Shown in pieces: positions 49,115 to 60,349 of a stretch of 64,000 bases of DNA. The notes under the pieces were generated by a model. That model made no database searches and was not told the origin of the DNA. It worked only from the letters and a program-made list of their open reading frames with translations. Made by a program: the position numbers and the translations under genes. Positions within the stretch are counted from its first letter, which is position 1; each line of letters starts with the position of its first letter. The DNA is from Phycicoccus sp. Soil802 (GTDB lineage: Bacteria > Actinomycetota > Actinomycetes > Actinomycetales > Dermatophilaceae). The stretch is taken from positions 538,618 to 602,617 of the forward strand of contig NZ_LMSS01000002.1 of the NCBI RefSeq assembly GCF_001429605.1. Reading direction: 5' to 3'.

Positions 49115-49124
49115 CCCAAGCCGG

Positions 49125-49193
49125 ACTTGTTGCGCTCAGGTGGTCACAAGGCCGGGGAAACCGGGTCTCGGTGACCACGAGCGCGCAACAAGT
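49125..49193. terminator. Long hairpin between convergent genes
   Basis: ACTTGTTGCGCTC and GGTGGTCAC pair with GTGACCAC and GCGCGCAACAAGT, with two short mismatches; inside lies a small CCGG/CCGG hairpin. It fills the gap between stops at 49114 and 49213. Confidence 0.6.
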
Positions 49194-49212
49194 GCGGGGT
49201 AGAGGGGGCGGG

Positions 49213-50013
49213 TCAGGCGAACTGCCAGGAACGCTTGCTCAGTCCGAACCAGAAGCCGTCGATGACGCTCTTGTTGTCGAGGCTGCCGGACTCGTATGCC
49301 GCGCCGAGACTCACGTACAACGGCGCCCAGTGCTCGGTGCGCGGGTGCGCCTCACGGGCGGCCGGGGCCTTCTGCATGAAGTCGAGGATGGCGTCGACGT
49401 CCTGGCGCTCGAGCGCCTCGGCGGCCCAGTTGTCGAACTCCGACGAGGCCCTGGGCGGCGTGCCGTCGGGGCCGCCGGCCGGGTTGAACCAGCGCAGGTT
49501 GTGCGTGGTGAAGCCGGAGCCGACGATCAGGGTGCCCTGGTCGCGGAGGGGAGCGAGCTTGCGGCCGAGGTCGAACAACGCCCTCGGGTCGAGCGTCGGC
49601 ATCGACATCTGCAGGACGGGGATGTCGGCCTCGGGGTACATCTCGACGAGCGGCACGTAGGCGCCGTGGTCGAGGCCGCGGGTCTCGTCACGGTGGACCG
49701 GGGTGTCGGTGGAGTGCACGAGCTTGGCGACGTCGGCGGCGAGCTCAGGTGCACCCGGGGCTCCATACGTCACCTCGTAGTAGTGCCGCGGGAAGCCGTA
49801 GAAGTCGTAGACCAGGGGGACGTCGCCGGTCGTCGCGGACAGCGACAGCGGTGCCTCCTCCCAGTGCGCGGAGACCATGAGGATGTTCGCCGGCTTGTCG
49901 AACTGCGTCGACCACGTCGAGAGCTGGTCGGTCCACACCGGGTCGTCGGCCAGCGGCGGGGCGCCGTGGCTGAGGTACAGCACGGGCTGGCGGGTGGTCG
50001 TGGTCTCGCTCAT
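49213..50013 (-). CDS. LigB-type (4,5-DOPA-like) extradiol dioxygenase
   Basis: A 266-aa class III extradiol ring-cleavage family protein, YgiD/DODA type. Landmarks are LYLSHGAPPLADDP (metal His), VSAHWEEAPLSLS, YDFYGFPRHYYEVTYGAPG, GLDHGAYVPLVEMYPEADIP with the catalytic His, and GSGFTTHNLR. It needs Fe or Zn and opens catechol-type rings; the substrate is unknown. The Met at 50013 is used: TATCCT lies 6 bases ahead and a palindrome TTGAACCTTCAA lies further up, so the mRNA is likely leaderless and regulated. An upstream in-frame start (50049) falls in that site. Confidence 0.88.
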   Translation of the reverse strand: MSETTTTRQPVLYLSHGAPPLADDPVWTDQLSTWSTQFDKPANILMVSAHWEEAPLSLSATTGDVPLVYDFYGFPRHYYEVTYGAPGAPELAADVAKLVHSTDTPVHRDETRGLDHGAYVPLVEMYPEADIPVLQMSMPTLDPRALFDLGRKLAPLRDQGTLIVGSGFTTHNLRWFNPAGGPDGTPPRASSEFDNWAAEALERQDVDAILDFMQKAPAAREAHPRTEHWAPLYVSLGAAYESGSLDNKSVIDGFWFGLSKRSWQFA

Positions 50014-50019
50014 GGCACG

Positions 50020-50049
50020 AGGATAGCAAAGGTTTACTTGAACCTTCAA
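50020..50049 (-). promoter_or_regulatory. Promoter and palindromic operator of the dioxygenase gene
   Basis: The minus-strand -10 TATCCT (50025 to 50020) is 6 bases from the ATG. TTGAACCTTCAA (50038-50049) is a 12-bp palindrome lying where a repressor such as a MarR or HxlR protein would cover the -35 region. No regulator gene is adjacent. Confidence 0.5.
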
Positions 50050-50185
50050 CTAGTCTCCGGAAGCCACGGACCGAACGCCGGGCGGTGCGACGCGAACTTG
50101 ACGCGCTCGGATACCGTCATCCGCGATGCCGTGTCCATGCAGCGACGAATCCGCTGCACATGGGATCAGGAACTGAGGTTGAACC

Positions 50186-52999
<2,814 letters not shown>

Positions 53000-53003
53000 C
53001 CGC

Positions 53004-54362
53004 ATGCCGATCGACCCCACCACGGCCCGCAAGCTGGACCTGCGCCTGGCCACCGAGCAGTCGCAGAGCCGGCTGCCCTCGGTGGCGGCCGGCCTGGTCC
53101 GCCACGGCGAGCTGGTGTGGTCGGGTGCGGTCGGCACGCTCTCCGGTCGCGCCGACGGCGAGCCGTCGAGCACCGACACGCAGTACCGGATGGGCTCGAT
53201 CACCAAGACCTTCGTCGCGGTGGAGGTCATGCGGCTGCGTGACGAGGGCCGCTTCGAGCTGAACGACCGGATCGACTCGCTGCTCCCGGAGACCGCCGAC
53301 GCCGAGTTCGCAGCGGTGACGGTCGCCCAGCTCCTCTCGCACTCGTCGGGCCTCCAGGCCGAGACGTCGGGCCCGTGGTGGGAGCGGGTCGAGGGCGGCA
53401 GCTGGGGCGACCTGCTGGCGAGCCGGCCGACCCTGCGGTTCCGTCCCGGCGCGCGGTTCCACTACTCCAACACCGGGTATGCCGTGCTGGGCGAGCTGGT
53501 GGGGCGGCTCCGGGGTGCGTCGTGGCAGGAGGTCGTGACCGCGAACCTGCTCGAGCCGCTCGGCCTGTCCCGGACGACGACCCGGCCGGTTGCCCCGTCG
53601 GCGCCCGGCTGGGGCGTGCACCCGATGGCCGACCTGCTCCACGTCGAGCCCGAGCACGACGCCGGGGCGATGGCCCCGGCCGGGCAGCTGTGGTCGACGG
53701 TCGAGGACCTCGCACGCTGGGCCACCTTCCTGGCCGGCGACACGGCCGGGCTGCTCGAGCCGGCCACCCTCGAGGAGATGTGCCTGCCGCTCGTCGTCAA
53801 CGACACGCCCGAACAGGCCTGGACCGGGGCGCACGGCCTCGGCTGGCAGGTCTGGAACGTCGACGGCGCGCGCTTCGCCGGACACGGCGGCTCGATGCCC
53901 GGCTTCCTGGCCGGGCTGCGGGTCAACCTGGCCACCGGCGACGGCTTCGTCCTCTTCGCGAACGCGACCTCGGGCATGGGCCCGCTCGGTCTCGACCTGT
54001 TGGAGCTGCTCGCCGCGGAGCCTCGCGAGGTCAAGCCCTGGCACGCGGACGCCGAGCAGTCGGCGGCGCTCGAGCTGGTCGGCGACTGGTACTGGGGCAC
54101 CACCGGCTACGACCTGCGGCTCGCCCCCGACGGCCACCTCCTGCTCGGTGAGCCGGGCAAGCTCCGGGGCACCCGGCTGCGCCCCACCGAGACCGGGTGG
54201 GTGGGGCTCGACGGATACTTCGAGGGTGAGCCGTTGACCGTCGTCCGGGACGCCGACGGACGCCCCGGCCACCTCGACCTGGGGTCCTTCCGGCTGAGCC
54301 GGACGCCCTACGACCCTGCCGCCGACATCCCGGGTGACGTCCACCCGGACGGCTGGCACTGA
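53004..54362 (+). CDS. Serine beta-lactamase-fold hydrolase (class C-like)
   Basis: A 452-aa protein without signal peptide. The SxxK nucleophile motif is GSITK (Ser65-Lys68), the second motif HYSNTGYAVLGEL (Tyr-Ser-Asn), and the third HGG in FAGHGGSMPG. The last 100 residues form a beta-rich extra domain. Such proteins are mostly cytosolic esterases or D-aminopeptidases, not true beta-lactamases. It starts 4 bases after the topA stop with no ribosome site, so it depends on readthrough from topA or coupling. Confidence 0.88.
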   Translation: MPIDPTTARKLDLRLATEQSQSRLPSVAAGLVRHGELVWSGAVGTLSGRADGEPSSTDTQYRMGSITKTFVAVEVMRLRDEGRFELNDRIDSLLPETADAEFAAVTVAQLLSHSSGLQAETSGPWWERVEGGSWGDLLASRPTLRFRPGARFHYSNTGYAVLGELVGRLRGASWQEVVTANLLEPLGLSRTTTRPVAPSAPGWGVHPMADLLHVEPEHDAGAMAPAGQLWSTVEDLARWATFLAGDTAGLLEPATLEEMCLPLVVNDTPEQAWTGAHGLGWQVWNVDGARFAGHGGSMPGFLAGLRVNLATGDGFVLFANATSGMGPLGLDLLELLAAEPREVKPWHADAEQSAALELVGDWYWGTTGYDLRLAPDGHLLLGEPGKLRGTRLRPTETGWVGLDGYFEGEPLTVVRDADGRPGHLDLGSFRLSRTPYDPAADIPGDVHPDGWH

Positions 54363-54435
54363 ACCACGCGGCATACCCCGTCATCCAACTGCCCGAAAAC
54401 ATGCCAAACCGTGACACCGGCAGGATGTGTGCCGA

Positions 54436-54502
54436 GGACATGTTCTGGCACGGTTGTGTGGCGAACCCGGACATGTCCGGCCCACTCCGGTCGCCCTAGG
54501 GT
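54436..54502 (+). promoter_or_regulatory. liv operon promoter with two GGACATGT sites
   Basis: GGACATGTTC (54436-54445) and the perfect palindrome CCGGACATGTCCGG (54467-54480) are about three helical turns apart. TAGGGT (54497-54502) lies 17 bases after the palindrome. A dimeric regulator bound at both could control the importer operon. The ribosome site GAGGAGG follows at 54547. Confidence 0.5.
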
Positions 54503-54558
54503 TCTGCACAGCGCGACGGATCCCCCACCGTCGCACCGAACCGCACGAGGAGGTGCCG

Positions 54559-55332
54559 GTGCCCAGCGACGCCAGCGCGCCCGCGCCAGGAGCACTGCTC
54601 CAGACCCGTGAGCTGACCAAGGAGTTCCGCGGCTTCCGTGCCGTCTCCGACGTCAGCCTCAGCGTCGCCGAGGGGACCGTCCACGCGCTCGTCGGCCCCA
54701 ACGGTGCCGGCAAGACCACCCTGTTCAACCTGCTGACCGGCTTCCTGTCGCCGACGTCGGGCCAGATCCTCTTCCGCGGCGAGGACATCACCGGCCGCCA
54801 GCCCGAGCAGATCGCCCACCTCGGCATCGCGCGCTCGTTCCAGATCACCAGCCTGTTCGACCAGATGAGCGCCGTCGACCACGTCGAGCTGGCGCTGGCC
54901 TCCCCGACCGGGCTGGGCTACCGCTTCTGGCGGTCGTCCTCGCAGATGCGGCAGTTCCGCGACCGGGCCATGGACCTGCTCGGCCAGGTCGGTCTCGCGG
55001 ACCGCTCGGGCGCAGCAGCCGGGTCGCTGGCCTACGGGCAGAAGCGGGCCCTCGAGCTCGCCCTCGCGCTCGCGCTGGACCCCCAGCTCCTGCTCCTCGA
55101 CGAGCCCACTGCAGGGATGGGCCTGGAGGACGTCGACCGCACCATCGCGCTCGTCAAGAAGGTCTCGGAGGGCCGCACCGTCGTGTTCGTCGACCACAAC
55201 ATGCACGTCGTCGGGTCACTGGCCGACACAGTGACCGTGCTGCAGTCCGGGCAGGTGCTCGCCGAGGGCAGCTACGACCAGGTGCGCCACGACGAGCGCG
55301 TCGTCACCGCCTACCTCGGACAGGCCGGGTGA
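54559..55332 (+). CDS. livG: Branched-chain amino acid-type ABC ATPase LivG
   Basis: A 257-aa ATPase of the Liv/HAAT importer family. Walker A is GPNGAGKTTLFNLLTG, the signature is the LivG variant LAYGQKRALELALAL, Walker B LLLLDEPTAGMG, and the H-loop VVFVDHNM. Two in-frame GTGs (54553, 54559) exist; 54559 has GAGGAGG at better distance. It is the first gene of livG-F-K-H-M and its stop overlaps livF. The transported substrate could be a branched-chain amino acid, urea or an amide. Confidence 0.92.
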   Translation: MPSDASAPAPGALLQTRELTKEFRGFRAVSDVSLSVAEGTVHALVGPNGAGKTTLFNLLTGFLSPTSGQILFRGEDITGRQPEQIAHLGIARSFQITSLFDQMSAVDHVELALASPTGLGYRFWRSSSQMRQFRDRAMDLLGQVGLADRSGAAAGSLAYGQKRALELALALALDPQLLLLDEPTAGMGLEDVDRTIALVKKVSEGRTVVFVDHNMHVVGSLADTVTVLQSGQVLAEGSYDQVRHDERVVTAYLGQAG

Positions 55333-56045
55333 CCCCGGTGCCCGGCGAGATCCTCGAGGTCGACGGCCTGTCCGCGTGGTACGGCGAAGCGCGGGTGCTG
55401 ACCGACGTCAACCTGCGCGTCGCGCCGGGTGAGGTGGTCACGCTCGTCGGACGCAACGGCGCCGGCAAGACCACGTTGCTGCGCTCGGTGATGGGCCTGC
55501 ACCGCCAGGTCGAGGGCTCGGTCTCGTGGGCCGGCCAGGTGCTCGGCCGGTCGAGTGCCGACAAGCGGGCCAAGGCCGGCATCGGCTGGGTGCCCGACGA
55601 CCGCGGCATCTACGCGACGCTCTCCGTGCAGGAGAACCTGCTCCTCCCCCCGATCACCAGCAAGGCCGACGCGTGGAGCCTCGAGCGCGTCTACGAGCAG
55701 TTCCCCGTGCTGCAGGAGCGCCGCGACTTCCCCGGCACCAAGCTGTCGGGCGGTGAGCAGCAGATGCTCGCCATCGCCCGGGTGCTCCGCACCGGCTCGC
55801 GGTTGCTGCTCCTCGACGAACCGTCCGAGGGGCTCGCGCCGGTCATCGTCCAGCAGATCGGCGACATCATCCGCCAGATCAAGGACCAGGGCGTCTCGGT
55901 GCTGCTCGTCGAGCAGAACGTGAAGTTCGCCGCCACCGTCGCCGACCGCCACTACCTGCTCGCGCAGGGCCGTGTCGTGGAGTCGCGCGACAACGACTCC
56001 TTCCAGTCCCGCACCTCCGAGCTCCTCGAGTACCTCGGCATGTGA
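55329..56045 (+). CDS. livF: Branched-chain amino acid-type ABC ATPase LivF
   Basis: A 238-aa ATPase. It has Walker A GRNGAGKTTLLRSVMG, the LivF landmark GWVPDDRGIYATLSVQENLL, signature LSGGEQQMLAIARVL and Walker B LLLLDEPSEGLAPV. The GTG overlaps the livG stop, and the pair would form the cytosolic motor. The following 87 bases contain the ribosome site for the binding protein gene. Confidence 0.93.
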   Translation: MTPVPGEILEVDGLSAWYGEARVLTDVNLRVAPGEVVTLVGRNGAGKTTLLRSVMGLHRQVEGSVSWAGQVLGRSSADKRAKAGIGWVPDDRGIYATLSVQENLLLPPITSKADAWSLERVYEQFPVLQERRDFPGTKLSGGEQQMLAIARVLRTGSRLLLLDEPSEGLAPVIVQQIGDIIRQIKDQGVSVLLVEQNVKFAATVADRHYLLAQGRVVESRDNDSFQSRTSELLEYLGM

Positions 56046-56132
56046 GCCCCAACGCGTCCCACTGAGCAGCCCCGCGTCACCAGACCACCTGAACCATCCC
56101 GCTCGTCCGGCTCCACACCCCAGGAGGGGAAC

Positions 56133-57389
56133 ATGCAGCGCACCACGTCCCGACAGACCCTGGCCGTCCTGGCCACTGCTGTCACCGGCAGCCTCGTGCT
56201 CGCCGCGTGCGGCGGGGCCGGCGGCCCCAGCTCCGGCGGCGGCAAGATCAGTGACGGCAAGGTCGTCATCGGTCTGCTCAACGACCAGTCCGGTGTCTAC
56301 AAGGACCTGTCCGGCCCCAACTCGAAGGTCGCCATCCAGATGGCGATCGACGACTACAAGGCCAAGTACGGCGACAAGGCCGTCGCCAAGGACATCGAGA
56401 TCGTCGCGGCCGACCACCAGAACAAGCCCGACGTCGCCAACACCAAGGCGCAGGAGATGTACGACCGCGACAAGGCCGACATCATCCTCGACGTGCCGAC
56501 CTCGTCGGCGGCGCTCGCCGTCGCGACCCAGGCCAAGGCGAAGAAGAAGCTGTTCATCGACATCGGCGCCGGCACCACTGCGCTGACCGGCGCCCAGTGC
56601 AACAAGTACACGTTCCACTGGGCCTACGACACCTACATGCTCGCCTCTGGCACCGGAGCCGCGCTGGTCGAGGGTGGCGGCAAGAACTGGTCGATCGTCT
56701 ACCCCGACTACGCCTTCGGCCAGGACATGACCAAGTCGTTCACCGCGGCCGTCGAGCGCGCGGGTGGCACGGTCCAGCAGAAGATCGCCACGCCGTTCCC
56801 CAACGAGAACTTCGCGACCTTCATCACCAAGGCCGGCTCGTCCAAGCCCGACGTCATCGGGATCATGGCTGCCGGTGGTGACCTGGTGAACTTCGTGAAG
56901 CAGTACAACCAGGCCGGGATGGCCGACAAGGCCAAGCTCGCGGTCGGCCTGATGTTCATCACCGACATCCACAGCCTGGGGGTCGACCAGTTCAAGGGCA
57001 CCACCTTCACCGACGCGTGGTACTGGAACTTCGACGCCCAGAACAAGGCCTGGGCCGACAAGTTCAAGGCCAAGACCAACACCCGCCCGTCGTTCGCCCA
57101 CGCCGGCAACTACTCCGCCGCGTTCAACTACCTCGAGGCCGTCCAGGCTGCCGGCACCGACAAGTCCGACGACATCGTCAAGCAGCTCGAGGGCAAGAAG
57201 ATCAACGACATGTTCCTGCGCAACGGTGAGGTCCGCGCGGCCGACCACAACGTGATCCACGACGTCTACCAGGTCAAGGTCAAGAGCAAGGACCAGGTCA
57301 AGGAGGAGTGGGACTACGAGGAGGTCGTCAAGACCATCCCCGCCGCCGACGCCTACGGCCCGGCCAACCCCGCCTGCAAGATGGGCTGA
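56133..57389 (+). CDS. livK: Liv-type substrate-binding lipoprotein
   Basis: A 418-aa exported lipoprotein: signal sequence with lipobox VLAACGG (Cys at about residue 27), then a Gly/Ser linker and a type I periplasmic-binding fold (VVIGLLNDQSGVYKDLSGPN, YPDYAFGQDMTKSFTAAV, PDVIGIMAAGGDLVNFVKQY). CAGGAGG lies 6 bases before the ATG. The binding-site residues fit the ABC amino-acid/urea-type (HAAT) group but do not tell the ligand. A strong hairpin after the stop would give this subunit more transcript than the permeases. Confidence 0.92.
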   Translation: MQRTTSRQTLAVLATAVTGSLVLAACGGAGGPSSGGGKISDGKVVIGLLNDQSGVYKDLSGPNSKVAIQMAIDDYKAKYGDKAVAKDIEIVAADHQNKPDVANTKAQEMYDRDKADIILDVPTSSAALAVATQAKAKKKLFIDIGAGTTALTGAQCNKYTFHWAYDTYMLASGTGAALVEGGGKNWSIVYPDYAFGQDMTKSFTAAVERAGGTVQQKIATPFPNENFATFITKAGSSKPDVIGIMAAGGDLVNFVKQYNQAGMADKAKLAVGLMFITDIHSLGVDQFKGTTFTDAWYWNFDAQNKAWADKFKAKTNTRPSFAHAGNYSAAFNYLEAVQAAGTDKSDDIVKQLEGKKINDMFLRNGEVRAADHNVIHDVYQVKVKSKDQVKEEWDYEEVVKTIPAADAYGPANPACKMG

Positions 57390-57408
57390 CGCCGCCACAC
57401 GAGCGCGA

Positions 57409-57445
57409 GGTATGCCGCCCGCTCGCCCCGAGCGGGCGGCATACC
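57409..57445 (+). terminator. 17-bp perfect hairpin inside the liv operon
   Basis: GGTATGCCGCCCGCTCG and its exact complement close on CCC, 19 bases after the livK stop and 53 before livH. It probably lets part of the transcripts end, or protects the 3' end of the livG-F-K part. Both arms hold the GTATGCC motif. Confidence 0.7.
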
Positions 57446-57498
57446 GCGCCGGGCCGAAGCTCGAGAACAACCGCACCGCACCGACCACGGGAAGCCAC

Positions 57499-58371
57499 AT
57501 GACCGCCTTCATCCAGTACACGCTCCAGGGCCTGGCCCTCGGTGGCTTCTACGCGCTGGCCGCGCTGGGACTGGCCGTGATCTTCGGTGTCCTCGGCGTG
57601 GTCAACTTCAGCCACGGTGCCTGCTACATGCTCGGCGCGGTCGGCGCGGCCGTCCTGTTGGATGCCACCGGCCTCGGGTTCTGGTGGGCGCTGCCGCTGA
57701 TGACGATCGCGATGTTCCTGTTCGGGGTGCTGATGGAGCGGCTGCTCGTCCAGTGGCTGCTGCGGCTCGACCCGCTCTACAACTTCCTCCTCACCTTCGG
57801 GCTCACCCTCCTGCTCGTCGACGTGGTCAAGCGCAAGTACGGGGTCTCCGGTCTGCCCTACCCACTGCCGGCCGGGCTCGACGGCCGGATCACCCTCGGG
57901 GCGGTGTCGCTGTCGACCTACCAGGTGTTCGCGGCGGTCTTCTCGATCAGCGTCTGCCTCGCGGTCTGGCTGGTGCTGACCAAGACCCGGGTCGGCATGA
58001 TCGTGCGAGCCTCCACCGAGGACGCCGAGCGGTCCCGGGCGCTCGGCATCAACGTGAGCCGTTGGGTGACCCCGGTCTTCGGCTTCGGCATCGCCCTGGC
58101 GGGGCTGGCGGGAGTGCTGCGTGCGCCCACCGGCTCGGTCACCGCCGACATGGGCAGCTTCTTCATCATCATCCTGTTCGCGGTGGTCGTGATCGGCGGA
58201 CTGGGCTCGATCCTCGGCGCCGTCGTCGCGGGCTTCCTGGTGGGCCTCGTGGAGGCGTACGGCCAGGGGTATGCCGGCCGGTTCAGCCAGGTGTTCATCT
58301 TCATGCTGATGGCGTTGGTGATCCTGGTCCGGCCCTCCGGGTTGTTCGGGCGAGAGGAGGCCGCGTCATGA
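57499..58371 (+). CDS. livH: Liv-type permease LivH
   Basis: A 290-aa membrane permease with about eight helices: YTLQGLALGGFYALAALGLA, FGVLGVVNFSHGACYMLGA (the LivH landmark), and the cytosolic EAA-like loop RASTEDAERSRALGINVSRW. It forms the channel with LivM. The ATG at 57499 is used; the frame is open further up through the hairpin. No strong ribosome site is seen (GAAG at 8 bases). The stop overlaps the livM ATG. Confidence 0.92.
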   Translation: MTAFIQYTLQGLALGGFYALAALGLAVIFGVLGVVNFSHGACYMLGAVGAAVLLDATGLGFWWALPLMTIAMFLFGVLMERLLVQWLLRLDPLYNFLLTFGLTLLLVDVVKRKYGVSGLPYPLPAGLDGRITLGAVSLSTYQVFAAVFSISVCLAVWLVLTKTRVGMIVRASTEDAERSRALGINVSRWVTPVFGFGIALAGLAGVLRAPTGSVTADMGSFFIIILFAVVVIGGLGSILGAVVAGFLVGLVEAYGQGYAGRFSQVFIFMLMALVILVRPSGLFGREEAAS

Positions 58372-59393
58372 GTGCGCAGCTGGAGCGCAAGGTCGACGTC
58401 GAGCTGCCCGCCGGTCCCGTGGTGGCGGCCCGCCGCCCCGTCGTCCGGTGGGCGATGCTGGCGGTCGGCCTGGTGGTGACCCTCGCGCTGCCGTGGTTCA
58501 TCTACCCGCCGGTGGCGATGGACATCGCCGCGTGGGCACTGTTCGCGATCTCGGTCGACCTGCTGCTGGGCTACACAGGCCTCCTGTCGTTCGGGCACGC
58601 CGCCTTCTGGGGCACCTCGGCCTACACGACCGGCCTCATCGCCACCCACGTCGGCGTGCCCTGCCCGCTGGCCGTGCTCGGCGGCGCGGTCGCCGCGATG
58701 GTGCTGGCCGTGCCGATCGGCTACCTGTCGGTCAAGCGCACCGGCATCTACTTCGCCATGGTGACGCTGGCCTTCGCCCAGATGGTCTACTTCATCGCCA
58801 ACCAGTGGCGCTCGGTGACCGGTGGTGAGAACGGGCTCCAGGGCATCCCGAAGAACCTCGGCCCCGCCACCGACACCATCAACGCCGACTCGTTCTACTT
58901 CTACTACGCGGCGCTGCCGATCATCCTGCTCGGCGTCTTCATCGCCTGGCGCACCGTGAACAGCCCGTTCGGCCGGGTCCTGGTGGCGATCCGCGACAAC
59001 CCGGCGCGTGCGCGGGCCCTGGGCTACGACGTGGAGCGCTACAAGATCATGGCGTTCGTGCTGTCGGCCGGGCTGGCCGGGCTCGCCGGTGGCGTCTTCT
59101 CGATCAGCCACGGGTTCGCGTCGCTGCAGGAGCTGATCTGGACCACCTCCGGCAAGGTCGTGCTGATCACGGTGCTGGGCGGGATCGGCACCCTGTGGGG
59201 TGCGGTCGTCGGCGCCGCCCTGGTGGTGACCCTCGAGGACCAGCTCGCGTCGTCGGGCTTCAACGGCATCGGCATCGTCACCGGCACGATCTTCGTCGTC
59301 ATCGTGCTGGCCTTCAGGCACGGCATCTGGGGCACGGCCCGCAACGGCCTGAACTCCTGGCTCCGCAGGCGTCGCACGTCCCGCGACTCCTGA
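58368..59393 (+). CDS. livM: Liv-type permease LivM
   Basis: A 341-aa permease with about nine helices after a 25-residue charged N-terminus. LivM landmarks are LLLGYTGLLSFGHAAFWGTS, YFAMVTLAFAQMVYF, and the loop VAIRDNPARARALGYDVERY; LGGIGTLWGAVVGAAL follows. No ATPase is fused, unlike some actinobacterial LivM proteins. The ATG overlaps the livH stop. It ends the operon. Confidence 0.92.
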   Translation: MSAQLERKVDVELPAGPVVAARRPVVRWAMLAVGLVVTLALPWFIYPPVAMDIAAWALFAISVDLLLGYTGLLSFGHAAFWGTSAYTTGLIATHVGVPCPLAVLGGAVAAMVLAVPIGYLSVKRTGIYFAMVTLAFAQMVYFIANQWRSVTGGENGLQGIPKNLGPATDTINADSFYFYYAALPIILLGVFIAWRTVNSPFGRVLVAIRDNPARARALGYDVERYKIMAFVLSAGLAGLAGGVFSISHGFASLQELIWTTSGKVVLITVLGGIGTLWGAVVGAALVVTLEDQLASSGFNGIGIVTGTIFVVIVLAFRHGIWGTARNGLNSWLRRRRTSRDS

Positions 59394-59491
59394 CGGCCTG
59401 GGTTAGAGTCGGTTCGCTCTAGAGGGACGTGTCAGGTTGCACCTCGCTGCACCGTCAGTCATTCTCACGGGGGTCAGCGAAATGAGGGTCT

Positions 59492-60349
59492 GTGCAACAC
59501 GACAACGGCGAAAGTCGCCAGGAAGCGCCGCGGCGTTCCGCGCTGCCCCAGCGCGGTCCTGACGCCGAGTTCTACAGCCTCTACCCCGACGCGCCCCTGC
59601 CTCGTCCCGCGCGGGAGGTCCTTCCCAACGCGCTGCCCCTGGTGGCCGTCCAGCGCTGTCCCCCGATCACGACCGCGTCCTCCATCGGCTGGGTGCTCAC
59701 CCCGGCGGTGTCCTTCGCCGTGCGGTGGCAGGGTGACGCCCTCGACATGGCGTACATCGACGACGAGAGCAGCGAGATCGGCCCCTGGTCGCCCATCATC
59801 GGTGACGGGCCACGGCACCCCCGGGTGCACGAGGTCCTCGAGATCAAGGACGCGGCGCGGCGGGCGGCGGCGGAGCAGATCGACCTCGACCAGATGCCCC
59901 TGATCGACCCCAGCCCGTTCGGCGACCCCCGCGAGTTCCAGTACCTCAGCGGGATCGTCGGCGTCACCGCTCCCGGCTGGGCCATGCTGGTCCGTTCGGT
60001 GCCGAACTGGCCCCGGGTGGGCGGCGAGTACGAGATCGTCGAGGGCGTCGTCGAGACGGCCTGGTCCGGCACGGTGCTGCCGGTCATGGTGCGGCTGCGC
60101 TCTGAAGGCTCCGTGGCGCGCTTCACGCGCAACTCGCCCATGGCGGTCATCCACCCGGTCGCCGTCGCCGGCTACGCCAAGGAGAACGCTCCCGTCCGGA
60201 CCTCGGGCGCCGGGATCGACGCCTGGTCGGACGAGGCGTGGGACCGGTTCGTGCTGGCCCGCAGCAACCGGACCACCACTCGTGCCTCATACCGTGCCCT
60301 GCAGGCCGATCACTACCGTGAGGGACCACCCTCGGAGCAGCGTGACTGA
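59492..60349 (+). CDS. DUF6065-like protein
   Basis: A 285-aa soluble protein. The part LPLVAVQRCPPITTASSIGW, then VSFAVRWQGDALDMAYIDD, resembles DUF6065, a family of unknown function; the match is by eye and only moderate. PREFQYLSGIVGVTAPGWAM and YEIVEGVVETAWSGTVLPVM follow. No catalytic motif can be named. The GTG start at 59492 is weakly supported. The gene overlaps the next (MFS) gene by 8 bases, so the two proteins are made together and may act on the same compound. Confidence 0.6.
   Translation: MQHDNGESRQEAPRRSALPQRGPDAEFYSLYPDAPLPRPAREVLPNALPLVAVQRCPPITTASSIGWVLTPAVSFAVRWQGDALDMAYIDDESSEIGPWSPIIGDGPRHPRVHEVLEIKDAARRAAAEQIDLDQMPLIDPSPFGDPREFQYLSGIVGVTAPGWAMLVRSVPNWPRVGGEYEIVEGVVETAWSGTVLPVMVRLRSEGSVARFTRNSPMAVIHPVAVAGYAKENAPVRTSGAGIDAWSDEAWDRFVLARSNRTTTRASYRALQADHYREGPPSEQRD

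Noticed and set aside
53004-54362. True antibiotic beta-lactamase
   Set aside because: It has SxxK and YxN motifs, but lacks a signal peptide and carries an extra C-terminal domain, so a cytosolic esterase or peptidase is more likely.
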